From Paenibacillus dendrobii (GTDB lineage Bacteria > Bacillota > Bacilli > Paenibacillales > Paenibacillaceae): a stretch of DNA of 64,000 nt. The notes beneath the pieces were generated by a model. That model did no database searches and was not told where the DNA came from. It was given only the letters and a program-made list of their open reading frames with translations. The stretch covers positions 62,001 through 126,000 of the forward strand of contig NZ_WUBI01000005.1 of NCBI RefSeq assembly GCF_009807035.1, given 5' to 3'. The position numbers and the translations under genes were made by a program. This document shows, piece after piece, positions 42,441-51,997 of this stretch (the stretch's first letter is position 1; every line of letters starts with the position of its first letter).

Positions 42441-43265
42441 TTATTTTATGGACCCCATCATTCCTGCCACAAAATGCTTCTGCATCAGGAAAAATACGAG
42501 TGCAGTCGGCAGGGTGGCGATCACGATGGCCAGCATGATGATGCCGTAATCCGGCGCATACCCCGACCCCAGATTCGAAATCAGCAAGGGGATCGTTTTC
42601 TGCTCCGGCGACTGCAGCACGATCAGCGGCCAGAGGAAGTTGTTCCAACTGGACATAAACGTGATGATCCCGGCGGCGGCATAGGTCGTTTTCATGGTTG
42701 GCATGAAAATCCGGAAGAATATCCCGATTTCGCTCAATCCGTCGATTCTTCCAGCTTCGATCATATCCTTCGGGAACATTTTGGTGCTCTGCCGGAAAAA
42801 GAAAATCAGAAATGCCGTCGTCACCGTCGGCAGCATCACCGCCGCTTTGGAATCAATGCCAAGAAGCGGCGCCGAATTAGACATGTCCGCGAACATCCGG
42901 TATAGGGGAACCATCAGCGCGGCAAACGGAATCATCATCGACAGCAGCAATACGTTAAAGACGGCGTCCTTTACCTTGCTCCGGAAGATCTCGAAACCAT
43001 ATCCGGCGAGTGAAGCAATGACAATGGCAAGGACCGTCGTAATGACCGAAACCACGGCGGAATTCCACAGTGCCGTACCCAAATCCGTTGTATCGAGCAG
43101 ATTTTTGAAATTTTCGATCAGATGGCTGCCCGGCAGCAGCCGGCCTTTGGTCACATCCACCGATTTATTGGTCGCGCTGACCACCATCCATAAAAAAGGA
43201 AAGATGGATACGATCGAGGCAATGCTCAGAAACACATACGTAAAAATCCGTTTCGATTTTCTCAT
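42441..43265 (-). CDS. Sugar ABC permease, LacG/MalG type
   Basis: 274 residues, six helices, EAA loop MIEAGRIDGLSEIGIFFRIF near 165 and tail FVAGMMGSIK. Its start overlaps the preceding permease by 4 bases. Together with the lipoprotein and beta-galactosidase it forms a lactose- or galactoside-uptake system like LacEFG of Agrobacterium and Gram-positives. Confidence 0.92.
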   Translation of the reverse strand: MRKSKRIFTYVFLSIASIVSIFPFLWMVVSATNKSVDVTKGRLLPGSHLIENFKNLLDTTDLGTALWNSAVVSVITTVLAIVIASLAGYGFEIFRSKVKDAVFNVLLLSMMIPFAALMVPLYRMFADMSNSAPLLGIDSKAAVMLPTVTTAFLIFFFRQSTKMFPKDMIEAGRIDGLSEIGIFFRIFMPTMKTTYAAAGIITFMSSWNNFLWPLIVLQSPEQKTIPLLISNLGSGYAPDYGIIMLAIVIATLPTALVFFLMQKHFVAGMMGSIK

Positions 43266-44167
43266 TTGCGGTCACCTGCCACTCTGAATTGGATCAACGA
43301 CAGCACAATGATGATAATCACGATGGAGTAGGAGACCGTGGCCGCATACCCAAAGTCCGCCGTGTATTTGAAGGACAAATTATATATATACTGCGATATC
43401 GAAAGGGTCGAGTTTCCCGGACCGCCCTTCGTAATATTGAGTACCTCATCAAACAGCTGGAGCGTGCCGATTGTCGATGTAATGGACGTAAACAGGATAA
43501 TCGGCTTCAGCATCGGAATGGTAATCCGAAAGAATTGCTTCACGGACGAAGCTCCGTCAATCCGCGCCGCTTCATAGATCGAACTGTCAATATTCTGGAG
43601 GGCCGACAGGTAAAAAATCATATTGTAGCCGGTCCAGCGCCACGTGATGGCGATAATAATCGTGATTTTGGCCCAAAACGGGTCGGTGATCCATTCGATC
43701 GGTGCCTGGATGATGGACAATTTCATCAGCATGGCATTCACCAATCCGCCGCTTCCGAACATGTATTTGAACACGACAGAATAGGCGACGAGCGATGTCA
43801 CGCACGGCAGAAAGATAGCTGTACGGAAAAAGCCGCGAAATTTCAGATGGCTGTCATTCAGCAGCACCGAAATGAACAAGGCCAGAATAATCATGATCGG
43901 CACCTGTACGATCAGATAGATGAACGTGTTTTTCAGTGCCGTGAAAAAAGTCTTATCCGTTAACAGCCGCTCGTAATTCGACCAGCCGGTATAAGCAAGA
44001 TTGACGCCCCTACCTGTTTTAAAAGAGAGGATGAGGGCTTGGATCATCGGGTAGAAATAAAAGGCCGCAATCATTAAGACGGCAACGATGATAAAGCTCC
44101 AACCTGTGATGGTGGATTTGGCACGGATGCTGAGACTGCCCTGCCGCTCTGTTTTTAACATGGTCAA
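43262..44167 (-). CDS. Sugar ABC permease, LacF/MalF type
   Basis: 301 residues, six helices, EAA loop IYEAARIDGASSVKQFFRIT near 200. It follows the binding-protein gene after a 104-nt gap with a stem-loop, and overlaps the next permease by 4 bases (ATGA-type coupling). Confidence 0.92.
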   Translation of the reverse strand: MTMLKTERQGSLSIRAKSTITGWSFIIVAVLMIAAFYFYPMIQALILSFKTGRGVNLAYTGWSNYERLLTDKTFFTALKNTFIYLIVQVPIMIILALFISVLLNDSHLKFRGFFRTAIFLPCVTSLVAYSVVFKYMFGSGGLVNAMLMKLSIIQAPIEWITDPFWAKITIIIAITWRWTGYNMIFYLSALQNIDSSIYEAARIDGASSVKQFFRITIPMLKPIILFTSITSTIGTLQLFDEVLNITKGGPGNSTLSISQYIYNLSFKYTADFGYAATVSYSIVIIIIVLSLIQFRVAGDRK

Positions 44168-44189
44168 AATCCCCTTTCGGTCAAAAATA

Positions 44190-44239
44190 TAACCCTGGAC
44201 GCTTTCGCTGTCTTGCGACTCTAAAAGCGCCGAGGGTTA
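44190..44239 (-). other. Intercistronic stem-loop between binding protein and permeases
   Basis: TAACCCT and AGGGTTA close a 50-nt imperfect hairpin with an inner GCGCTTTT/GAAAGCG pairing. It parallels the stem-loop at 9869-9899 in the other importer. Confidence 0.5.
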
Positions 44240-44271
44240 CACCAACTGCTATGAAACAAGCTGACAGCCGT

Positions 44272-45573
44272 TTATTTGATTTGCGCTTCGGCCTGAGATT
44301 GAGCGTCGCTCAGCACTTGGTCCAAACTTTTGCCGTTCAGGTAATTTTGCATTTCAACAACAAGGATATCCTCGATTGCATACGTGGAAGTACCATAGTT
44401 CACCTTTGGAATTTCCGCCGTCCATTTAGAGAAATCACTTACGGTTTGCTGTCCGCCGAAGAAGTCGTCCGGTTTCGTATAGGCTTCGCCCTTCGCAGCT
44501 TCCTTCAGCGTACCGATGGCGCCGACTTTGGTCAGCAGGGTCTGATACATATCCGCATTGGAGCCGAAGGTTTCCGCGAGGAAATCCGCAGCCGTATCGG
44601 AGCCCGGAATGTTCATCACGTACCAGGAGCTGCCGCCCAGGTTCGTCGCATGCACCGAGTTTGGCGTTTCTGGAAGTTTAGGCATCGGCAGGATGGCCCA
44701 TTGGCCAGCCTGAGAAGCTTCCGCCTTCACTGATGGAGTGATCCAGTTGCCCGTTGGAACGGTTGCTACATCGCCGTTGTTAATCGAGGCAATGAACTGG
44801 CTCCAGTCGGCATTGACTTTCACGGTGTTGGATTGCATCAATTCTTTATAGAGGGTAAAGGCTTCCTTGAGCGCCGCATTGTCCTTCAGATCCGGCGTCG
44901 TGCCATCGCCCTTCAAGTACCATGAGCCTGCGGACTGGATCATCATACGCAGAATTCCCAAATCATTCGGATCCAGCGAGATGATATCCTTGCCGGTTTT
45001 TTCTTTCACTTTTTTGCCGAGCTCAATGTATTGCTTCCAGTCCATGTTTTGGAGATCATCCAATGTATAACCGGCCTGCTCGATGTAGTCTTTGCGAACA
45101 TAGAGGCCAGCAACGCCGGTATCGAACGGAACGCCGTACTGCTTGCCGTCGTAGCTGGTCGGCCCGATTTTGTATTCCGCAAAATTTTCAGGCTTGATTT
45201 TTCCGCTCAGATCCGCGAAGGAATCCGGATATGCCTGCAGGAAGCCCTGTGCCCGGTAGTCCTCGATCAGGACTGCGTTCGGCAGCCCTTTCGTCGTGCC
45301 GGAGTTGAGGCCCGTGTTCAGCTTTTGGATAATGTCCGCCTGTGCGAATTCGACGATATTGATCTTTACGTCTGGGTGCTTCGCGTTATATGCCTCTTTG
45401 GCAATGTCCAAAGCCGCAATGTTGAATTTCGGATCCCATGCCCAAATGGTGATTTCCTTGGATTTGGCATCTCCCCCGCCGCCGGATGCAGCTTGTTCCT
45501 TGTCTTTTCCGCCCGAGGAGCAGGCAGTCAGCAGAATCATGCAGGTTAGCAGTAACACCATAACCTTTTTCAT
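44272..45573 (-). CDS. Sugar ABC transporter binding lipoprotein (galactoside type)
   Basis: 433 residues with lipoprotein signal LLTACSSGG (Cys near residue 17). Features of family-1 sugar binders: ITIWAWDPKFNIAALDIAKE and YRAQGFLQAYPDSFADL. ATG at 45573 follows AAAAGGGG; the longer frame to 45627 lacks an RBS and runs into the operator region. It is downstream of the sensor kinase/regulator genes and leads the lac-type operon. Confidence 0.9.
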   Translation of the reverse strand: MKKVMVLLLTCMILLTACSSGGKDKEQAASGGGGDAKSKEITIWAWDPKFNIAALDIAKEAYNAKHPDVKINIVEFAQADIIQKLNTGLNSGTTKGLPNAVLIEDYRAQGFLQAYPDSFADLSGKIKPENFAEYKIGPTSYDGKQYGVPFDTGVAGLYVRKDYIEQAGYTLDDLQNMDWKQYIELGKKVKEKTGKDIISLDPNDLGILRMMIQSAGSWYLKGDGTTPDLKDNAALKEAFTLYKELMQSNTVKVNADWSQFIASINNGDVATVPTGNWITPSVKAEASQAGQWAILPMPKLPETPNSVHATNLGGSSWYVMNIPGSDTAADFLAETFGSNADMYQTLLTKVGAIGTLKEAAKGEAYTKPDDFFGGQQTVSDFSKWTAEIPKVNYGTSTYAIEDILVVEMQNYLNGKSLDQVLSDAQSQAEAQIK

Positions 45574-45627
45574 CGTTTCAGCCCCTTTTGATGTTGTTCG
45601 GTAACCTTCCCTGCAGGCGGTCCGCAC

Positions 45628-45643
45628 AGCGTTTGCAAACGCT
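45628..45643. promoter_or_regulatory. Perfect 16-bp palindrome upstream of the galactoside operon
   Basis: AGCGTTTGCAAACGCT lies 55 nt upstream of the lipoprotein start. It resembles operators of the LacI/CcpA class, although no LacI gene is adjacent; the local regulator is the AraC-type response regulator. The site could be bound by CcpA or a distant LacI protein. Confidence 0.5.
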
Positions 45644-45791
45644 TCCCGCCCGGGTATGGAATCAGTGTAGCACCCGGCCGGCAGGCATCGTTAGAACTTC
45701 CTTTGCACAGACTTGTCATTTTATCAGCTTCATGTATGCGCTTTCTGAAAGCGTAAGTCATTTCTTTGGATTTTGGTATTTTGTTTGGATT

Positions 45792-47603
45792 TTACGGTTT
45801 TATTCCATGCTCTGTATCGCTTCCCTGAGCTTCGATCAGCGGCAAAGTGATCCTTACCTTCGTGCCTTCCCCTTTTTGGCTCGTGATGGAGACCCCGTAT
45901 TCCTCCCCGTACAAGAGGCGGATGCGGTCATGAACGTTAGCTACGCCGATTCCGGAAAACAGCTGACGCGATTTCTTTTGTTTCTTTTTATCCTTCGCCC
46001 GTTCCAGCTGCTTCATGTCCATTCCGTCCCCATTATCGACCACTTCGCACACCAGCTTCCGGGCATCACAGGAAATCAGTACATGGATAAAACCCTCCGC
46101 CCTTTCGTTGAAGGCATGAAAAAAGGCATTTTCGATAAAAGGCTGGATCATCAGCTTCGGAACCTGATATGTGCTGCAGCCAGGCGCCACAAAATAACTA
46201 ACCCGGATGCGCTCTCCGTAACGGACGTGGTTGATGAACACATAATGCTTCAGGTTCACCAGCTCCAGTTCTACCGTGATCGTCTCACTGACGTTGCTGA
46301 TCGTATTTTGCAGCAGGGATATCAGAGCATGAATCGTATCCACCGCTTTGTCCTTGCTGTCCTGCTGTACCAAAAATTTGACGGAGGCGAGCGTGTTATA
46401 CAAAAAATGCGGATTAATCTGCTGCTGCAGGGCTGCAAGCTCTGCTTTGCGCTGTTCCTGCTGGGTATGGACCAGCCGCGAGACATAATCGTTCACTTCA
46501 TCCAGCATGTAGTTATAAGCCTCGCCCAACTGACGAATCTCATATCCGCCGCCGACATTCACGTAGTTGTGAAAGTTGCGGCTCGTCACTTTGGACATTT
46601 GCCGCGATAAAAGCGTGAGCGAGCGCGTCATTTTGCGGGAAATGAGAAACACCACGACCAGCGCAACCAGCACGATGACCAGTACGAGCAGGACGATGGA
46701 TTTGGTATTCACCATTTGTCCGAGGACCTGCTGCTGATCGATCATATTGACGAGATAAAAGTTATAGGAAGGCAGGTACTGGGCCAGCATCAGCTCATCC
46801 TTTCCCATCATCTTCACCTTTTTGACATGCAGACCCTGATCCTGAATGTCCTGAGCGTAGGACAGAAGCTGAGCATTTTGGGACCCGATCAACGAAGAAT
46901 GATTGCTGGATATGACCGTTCCGGAACCGTCAATGATGACGACGTCATTGCCCTCGCTCGTAAAGCTGCTGTAAAAAGGCTTAAAATCATTTTCGTCGAT
47001 GGTAATGTACAACATGCCGTACTCCTGGTCCGTCGTCGTTTCCTGCAGCACCTTGGTTGCGACGATCACGGGCTTCTGTCCGTCCTCTCCCTTGACTTTG
47101 TACAGATGGTACATTAATTTTCCCGGACTCGCCTCGGCTTCTTTGGTCAGCGGGCTAGCGTACAGTTCGCGGGCGTTCGGTTTGGTCAAATACGAGTTGC
47201 CGGAATAATTCCGGCCGTTTTTACCGACAATCGCGATTCCGGCCGAGTACGCATCCACCGTCGATTGAATCTTCCGCATTTGCTGCGTCATACCGTAATA
47301 GGCATTCATTTCTTTAATGGACTCGTCCGAGCCTTTATCGGTAAGAAAGGTTTTGAGCGTGCCGCTCTGCTGGGCAGTGATGGCTGCAAGCACGTTCGAG
47401 TAATGGAAGGATTCGAAATTGTTTTTGACCTGATTCATGACCTTGGAATTGGTGATGCTGAAGGTATCCAGAAACAGCTTCTCCGTCATCCGCAAGTTCG
47501 TCCAAGCCACGGACGCCGCGATCGCAATGATGCTGACGAACATGACGGCGAACATTTTGATGAACAGGCCGTGAAACTTAAGGCGTTCAAATAATGCTTT
47601 CAT
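45792..47603 (-). CDS. Sensor histidine kinase, YesM (LytS/His_kinase) type
   Basis: 603 residues: helix near 12-33, a large extracellular sensor (about 34-288), a second helix (about 290-312), HAMP, and a PF06580 kinase core with phospho-acceptor INPHFLYNTL (His near 397) and ATP-site DNGDGMD near 520. It lies 15 nt after the response regulator gene. The extracellular domain probably senses the galactoside, directly or through the binding lipoprotein encoded downstream. Confidence 0.92.
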   Translation of the reverse strand: MKALFERLKFHGLFIKMFAVMFVSIIAIAASVAWTNLRMTEKLFLDTFSITNSKVMNQVKNNFESFHYSNVLAAITAQQSGTLKTFLTDKGSDESIKEMNAYYGMTQQMRKIQSTVDAYSAGIAIVGKNGRNYSGNSYLTKPNARELYASPLTKEAEASPGKLMYHLYKVKGEDGQKPVIVATKVLQETTTDQEYGMLYITIDENDFKPFYSSFTSEGNDVVIIDGSGTVISSNHSSLIGSQNAQLLSYAQDIQDQGLHVKKVKMMGKDELMLAQYLPSYNFYLVNMIDQQQVLGQMVNTKSIVLLVLVIVLVALVVVFLISRKMTRSLTLLSRQMSKVTSRNFHNYVNVGGGYEIRQLGEAYNYMLDEVNDYVSRLVHTQQEQRKAELAALQQQINPHFLYNTLASVKFLVQQDSKDKAVDTIHALISLLQNTISNVSETITVELELVNLKHYVFINHVRYGERIRVSYFVAPGCSTYQVPKLMIQPFIENAFFHAFNERAEGFIHVLISCDARKLVCEVVDNGDGMDMKQLERAKDKKKQKKSRQLFSGIGVANVHDRIRLLYGEEYGVSITSQKGEGTKVRITLPLIEAQGSDTEHGIKP

Positions 47604-47618
47604 CGTTCTACCGCTCTC

Positions 47619-49178
47619 CTATGCCTGGTGATGTCTGCGGTACTGGGTCGGCGACAGCCCCATGCTTTTTTTGAATACCTTGCAAAAATAACTGTGGTCC
47701 CCGTAGCCGACCCGGCTCCCGATCTCCGAGATCGGCGTTTCGCTGTAGCGCAGCAGATCCGCCGCTTCGTTAATGCGGACCCGGTTCAAATGCTCCTTGA
47801 AGCCTTCATGGTGATGGGCTGTGAAGAAACTGGACAAATAAGATGGATTAAAGTGAAAATGCCTGGCCATCCCGGTCAGCGTAATCGGCTCCATATAATG
47901 CTGATCGATAAAGTCCAGCAGCAGCTTCATGCTTGGATTCGGCGTAGATGCTGAACCGGAAAAACGGATCTGCTCTTCGACCTGCGCTTGAAAAGTCTGC
48001 AGTACGAGCTCCACCTCACTAACGTGCCGGGCTTCATCGATAGCTTTAAAATACGCGTATTTGGCTTCATCCAGCGGTTTCATATCGTAATTCATGCTGA
48101 CAAGCAGGTGGATGACATTAAAGACAATATTGCCGATAAAAGATTTGAATTCATACACATCGGCGGTATATGAACTTTTTTGCAAGTGTATATGTTCCCC
48201 GAGTTCCTGAAAGGCTTCCGCCAAATCCAGTCTTCGAATATGCTCCATGAATGTCTGCAGCGCAAAAGGTGTGACGGAAGGAGCCGGATCCGGAAGATCG
48301 TTTAGCGTCAACGGCGTCGCTCGCGGCAGGAAGAATCGATATTGGAGCAGCTTCAAAAAATGATTACCGTAAGCTTCTCCCGCTTGGCTAAGCGACTGAA
48401 AAGGTATGCCAAGCATCCATGGAATATGATCGGAATTGCCATGGAAGGCGGGACAGAGCATTTTTAATTTAGCCGGCAGCTGATCCCGATCCTCTTCGCT
48501 GACGTTAACCAAATATAATGACATTTCAGGTCGTCCCTGCACGGAATGTCCAGTGACTTGCACCAGGTTCATCTCAGGTAAGAGCGCTTTCAATGAGTCC
48601 GAAAGTGAATTGTCCGTTTTGACTACTGCTCCATCATCGGCGGGCTCCATGCCAAGCAGGTAAAAGTACGGTTTTGGAAACCAATCTTGAATCAGGGCGG
48701 GATCCACATCCGTTTCATACCGGGACAGCAGTTTTTCCAATACTTGATTGACGGTAATATGATAATGCCTGTCTCCTACGGCACTTTCGAGCGACGGTAT
48801 TTTCTCCGCCGTCTTGCGCAGCACTTGGAGCAGCATGTCCGTATCGAGATGAGGCTTTAATATATAATCCGAGACGCCGCTTTGGAATGTGGAACGCACA
48901 TAATCAAACTCACTGAAGCTGCTGAGCACGATAATTTCAATCTCCGGCCAGTTATGCTTAATCAATCGCGTCAGTTCTTCCCCATCCATCATCGGCATCA
49001 CGATATCCGTCAGCACGACATGAGGTTTCAGTTCCCTGATCAGCGTCATGGCCTCCTTGCCGTTCCCGGCCTCGCCCACAATCTGAAATCCGCTCTGTTC
49101 CCAATTGATTAAATGTTTAATTCCCTGCCGCACCAGCAGCTCATCATCGACGACGAGGACTTTGCATAATTCTCTCAT
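47619..49178 (-). CDS. Response regulator, YesN type (REC + AraC HTH)
   Basis: 519 residues: an N-terminal receiver domain (VLVVDDE, phosphorylated Asp in VVLTDIVMPMMDG near 55) and a C-terminal AraC domain (about 415-515; HFHFNPSYLSSFFTA, VGYGDHSYFCKVFKKSMG), with an undefined middle region of about 290 residues. ATG at 49178 has GGGGGAG 5 nt upstream; the frame extends to 49226 without an RBS. First gene of a regulator-kinase pair that probably activates the galactoside operon. Confidence 0.92.
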   Translation of the reverse strand: MRELCKVLVVDDELLVRQGIKHLINWEQSGFQIVGEAGNGKEAMTLIRELKPHVVLTDIVMPMMDGEELTRLIKHNWPEIEIIVLSSFSEFDYVRSTFQSGVSDYILKPHLDTDMLLQVLRKTAEKIPSLESAVGDRHYHITVNQVLEKLLSRYETDVDPALIQDWFPKPYFYLLGMEPADDGAVVKTDNSLSDSLKALLPEMNLVQVTGHSVQGRPEMSLYLVNVSEEDRDQLPAKLKMLCPAFHGNSDHIPWMLGIPFQSLSQAGEAYGNHFLKLLQYRFFLPRATPLTLNDLPDPAPSVTPFALQTFMEHIRRLDLAEAFQELGEHIHLQKSSYTADVYEFKSFIGNIVFNVIHLLVSMNYDMKPLDEAKYAYFKAIDEARHVSEVELVLQTFQAQVEEQIRFSGSASTPNPSMKLLLDFIDQHYMEPITLTGMARHFHFNPSYLSSFFTAHHHEGFKEHLNRVRINEAADLLRYSETPISEIGSRVGYGDHSYFCKVFKKSMGLSPTQYRRHHQA

Positions 49179-49238
49179 GGATTCTCCCCCTTCCGAAAAC
49201 ATGTTCTTAATTATAGGATATTCCACCTTCCATCGTCT

Positions 49239-49252
49239 AGAAAGCGTTTTAC
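49239..49252 (-). promoter_or_regulatory. Possible cre site upstream of the two-component genes
   Basis: AGAAAGCGTTTTAC matches the cre consensus with three mismatches. A TATAAT hexamer on the minus strand (49210-49215) is downstream, with a poor -35 between them. The rest of the gap to 49364 holds no clear feature. Confidence 0.3.
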
Positions 49253-49364
49253 GTATCCTGTTTGTGAAATAAATGGAAGATCCCGCTCCGTGAAATGCAA
49301 AAATCCATACACCCTTCGCGGCTGTACGCCTGAAGAATGTACGGACTGAGCTCCGTCTGAAACG

Positions 49365-50240
49365 TTATGAAATCCGAATATCCGCTACTACCGGAAAATG
49401 ATCCGAAGGCATCTTGCCGTGATGGTGATCCACAATCGGACCGTAGCTCAGCACATGAGCTTGATTGGTCACGAAGATGAAATCGATCGGACTCTCAAAC
49501 TCGACCTCGTGCTTGTCCTGCCGCTCCAGAAAATCCGGAAACATCCTAGCCGCTACCTCCCTGGAATCGAAGCCCTGGAACGTAAACGCCGGTCCGAAAT
49601 GCTTGTAGTCCGCGACCATACCCGCATCCCGCAGCAGGGCATCGCCCTTTTCGTCCGTTTGGGTGAGGACCCGATATGGAACGGAATCCGAAGTTACGTT
49701 GAAATCCCCCGTAAGCACGGCCGGAACGCCAGCGGTCAAGCCCTTGATCCGCTCCAAGATCAGATGGGCGCTTTGCTCGACAGCCACTTGTCCAACATGA
49801 TCGAAATGCGTATTGAAATGCAGGAACGTTCGCCCGGTATATGTATCTTCAAATTCTGCCCAAGTCACCACACGGCGGCAGGCAGCATCCCAACCCATCG
49901 ACGGCGATTCCGGCTGTTCCGACAGCCAAAAGGTATTCTGACGCAGCGGTTTTAGCCTGTTTTTGCGGTAAAAAATGCAGGAGTACTCTCCTTCTTGTTT
50001 ACCATCTTCCCTTCCCACGCCGATCCAGCCATACTCCGGCAAAAGCTGCTGCAGATCCTCCAATTGGTTATACAGCACCTCCTGCATCCCGACCAAATCC
50101 GGCCGATGAAAACGAATGACGCCCGCGACCAGCTCTTTGCGGCTGCTCCATACGTTCTCACCCTCCATATCGTACGCATTCTTAATGTTATAGGACATGC
50201 AGCGCAGGTCGATTTCCACATTTCGTTTCTCTGCTGACAT
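49365..50240 (-). CDS. Endonuclease/exonuclease/phosphatase (EEP) family hydrolase
   Basis: 291 residues. MSYNIKNAYDMEGENVWSSR, GMQEVL (metal-binding Glu near 45), THFDHVG (about 150), LTGDFNVT (about 180) and the terminal DHFPVVADI (SDH motif) are all EEP-fold signatures. ATG at 50240 has GGAGTGAG 8 nt upstream; an upstream ATG at 50279 lacks support. The substrate class (nucleic acid, sphingolipid, phosphoinositide or other) cannot be decided. No signal peptide. Monocistronic. Confidence 0.87.
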   Translation of the reverse strand: MSAEKRNVEIDLRCMSYNIKNAYDMEGENVWSSRKELVAGVIRFHRPDLVGMQEVLYNQLEDLQQLLPEYGWIGVGREDGKQEGEYSCIFYRKNRLKPLRQNTFWLSEQPESPSMGWDAACRRVVTWAEFEDTYTGRTFLHFNTHFDHVGQVAVEQSAHLILERIKGLTAGVPAVLTGDFNVTSDSVPYRVLTQTDEKGDALLRDAGMVADYKHFGPAFTFQGFDSREVAARMFPDFLERQDKHEVEFESPIDFIFVTNQAHVLSYGPIVDHHHGKMPSDHFPVVADIRIS

Positions 50241-50403
50241 ACCTCTCACTCCATTCTGAACATAGATAATGAACTCCAATATGCCCCATCATACCAAAAA
50301 ATTATAGAGCATATGAGGATTGATGCCAAAAAAGTTAGACAAAGCCGCTTCTCAAGGATGGCACGCATTAGGTTATTCCACACATAAGCTTAAAATAGAA
50401 ACA

Positions 50404-50455
50404 TGCAAAAGACCACAGCAAGTCCGGTAAACCGGCGTTGCTGTGGTCTTTTGCA
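50404..50455. terminator. Terminator after rdgB
   Basis: An 18-bp perfect stem (TGCAAAAGACCACAGCAA with its complement) with an inner CCGG/CCGG hairpin, between rdgB (minus) and the upstream end of the EEP gene region. Confidence 0.88.
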
Positions 50456-50468
50456 TTGCGTGATTTGT

Positions 50469-51104
50469 TTACATCTCCGGCTGCTGTTGCAGCATGTTGA
50501 TCAAGCTGCGCAGCGCAACGCCGCGATGGCTGATCGCCTGCTTTTCTTCCATCGAAAGCTCAGCCATCGTCTTCTCGTAATCCGGCAAGTAGAAGAGCGG
50601 ATCATACCCAAAGCCGCCGCAGCCGGCCGGCTCGTCCGTGATCCATCCGTCCACGGCCCCGCTTGCTTCAATGTGAGTTCCCGTTGCCGGATCATACAGC
50701 ACCAGCGAGCAGACAAAGCGAGCTGTGCTGAGAAGCGGCTGTGCCGTATCCTCGCCCAGTTTCTTGTCTTCCAGCATGTGCAGCAACTTCTCATTATTCT
50801 GCTGATCCGTCGCATGTTCGCCGGCAAATCGAGCAGAGTATACGCCAGGGCGGCCTTCCAGTTCATCCACGCATAGGCCTGAATCATCCGCCAAAACCGG
50901 CAGACCCAGCGCATCTCCAACCGTTTTGGCCTTCTTCAGCGCATTCTCGGCGAAAGTTACACCATCTTCCACAACCTCAGGCAATTCCGGATAATCGAAC
51001 ATGCTTTTCACCTGTTTGCCAAGCTGAGCAAAGGCATGCTCAAACTCCTTGACCTTGCCCGGGTTCCGGGTTGCCACAATAATAAGTTCACTATCCAAAA
51101 TCAT
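50469..51104 (-). CDS. rdgB: XTP/dITP pyrophosphatase (RdgB/HAM1)
   Basis: 211 residues. The N-terminal IIVATRNPGKVKEFEHAF, then SGLCVDELEGRPGVYSARFAG and GYDPLFYLPDYEKTMAEL are hallmarks. It removes XTP, ITP and dITP from the nucleotide pool, giving monophosphate and pyrophosphate. It starts 2 nt after rph, with GGGG as the RBS, in the order gerM-rph-rdgB known from Bacillus (ysnA). Confidence 0.96.
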   Translation of the reverse strand: MILDSELIIVATRNPGKVKEFEHAFAQLGKQVKSMFDYPELPEVVEDGVTFAENALKKAKTVGDALGLPVLADDSGLCVDELEGRPGVYSARFAGEHATDQQNNEKLLHMLEDKKLGEDTAQPLLSTARFVCSLVLYDPATGTHIEASGAVDGWITDEPAGCGGFGYDPLFYLPDYEKTMAELSMEEKQAISHRGVALRSLINMLQQQPEM

Positions 51105-51106
51105 GC

Positions 51107-51865
51107 CTAAGCCCCTCTTCCCGGTTGGCCTGAGGCAATCTTGAGAGCAATCGGTCCAAGCAGTTCCTTCTGTTTCTCAATCAGCTGCAGAATTCCCTTC
51201 TCGCCAAGCTCCAGAAGTTGATTCAATTCTTCACGGGTAAACGGGCTCTCCTCGCCAGTTCCCTGGAGCTCGACAAAAGCCCCGCCGCCTGTCATCACGA
51301 GGTTCATATCCACCTTCGCGCTGGAATCTTCCTCATAGTTCAAGTCAAGCATCGGCTCATCATTCACCACGCCTACACTTACAGATGCCAGATAATCCGT
51401 GATTGGAAATACCGGCAGCTTATGCTGCTGCGCAATTTTATTCACGGCAATGGCCAGCGCCACAAAGGAACCGGTAATCGAAGTTGTGCGTGTTCCGCCA
51501 TCCGCCTGAATGACATCACAATCAAGCGTGATCGTGCGCTCGCCAAGTGCACGAAGATCAACAACGGAGCGCAGTGCTCTGCCGATCAGCCGCTGAATTT
51601 CCATCGTCCGGCCGCTGAGCTTGCCGCGTGCGCTTTCCCGCTGGTTGCGGGATTGCGTCGCTCGCGGCAGCATGGAATATTCCGCCGTCACCCAGCCTTT
51701 TCCTTGTCCCTTCAAGAATGGGGGAACCTTCTCATCCACCGTTGCCGTACAAAGCACCTTGGTATCTCCCATTTCTATGAACACGGAGCCCTCCGCATAC
51801 TTGTTCACATTCACTGTCAAATTCATCGGCCTGAGCTCGTTGCTGCTGCGTCCGTTAGATCTCAT
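51107..51865 (-). CDS. rph: Ribonuclease PH
   Basis: 252 residues of the RNase PH fold: MRSNGRSSNELRPMNL at the start, FLKGQGKGWVTAEYSMLPRAT, RLIGRALRSVVDLRALGERT and CDVIQADGGTRTTSITG are invariant. It trims tRNA 3' ends with phosphate. AGGAGG precedes the ATG. Middle gene of gerM-rph-rdgB; 132 nt separate it from gerM. Confidence 0.97.
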   Translation of the reverse strand: MRSNGRSSNELRPMNLTVNVNKYAEGSVFIEMGDTKVLCTATVDEKVPPFLKGQGKGWVTAEYSMLPRATQSRNQRESARGKLSGRTMEIQRLIGRALRSVVDLRALGERTITLDCDVIQADGGTRTTSITGSFVALAIAVNKIAQQHKLPVFPITDYLASVSVGVVNDEPMLDLNYEEDSSAKVDMNLVMTGGGAFVELQGTGEESPFTREELNQLLELGEKGILQLIEKQKELLGPIALKIASGQPGRGA

Positions 51866-51997
51866 CTTTTCTGCCTCCTACATTTACGCGTCCTGTTATG
51901 ATAGATTGAACCATACTGGCGTATTTTCGTTCATTCTATATGTTAGCAAATTTTATTTTATCAAAGTGTCGGCACAAAAGCATCCTTGAAAGACCGC

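Noticed and set aside
45588..46610. A 340-codon plus-strand frame opposite the sensor kinase gene
   Set aside because: Antisense to a kinase with intact motifs and without an RBS; a codon-bias shadow.
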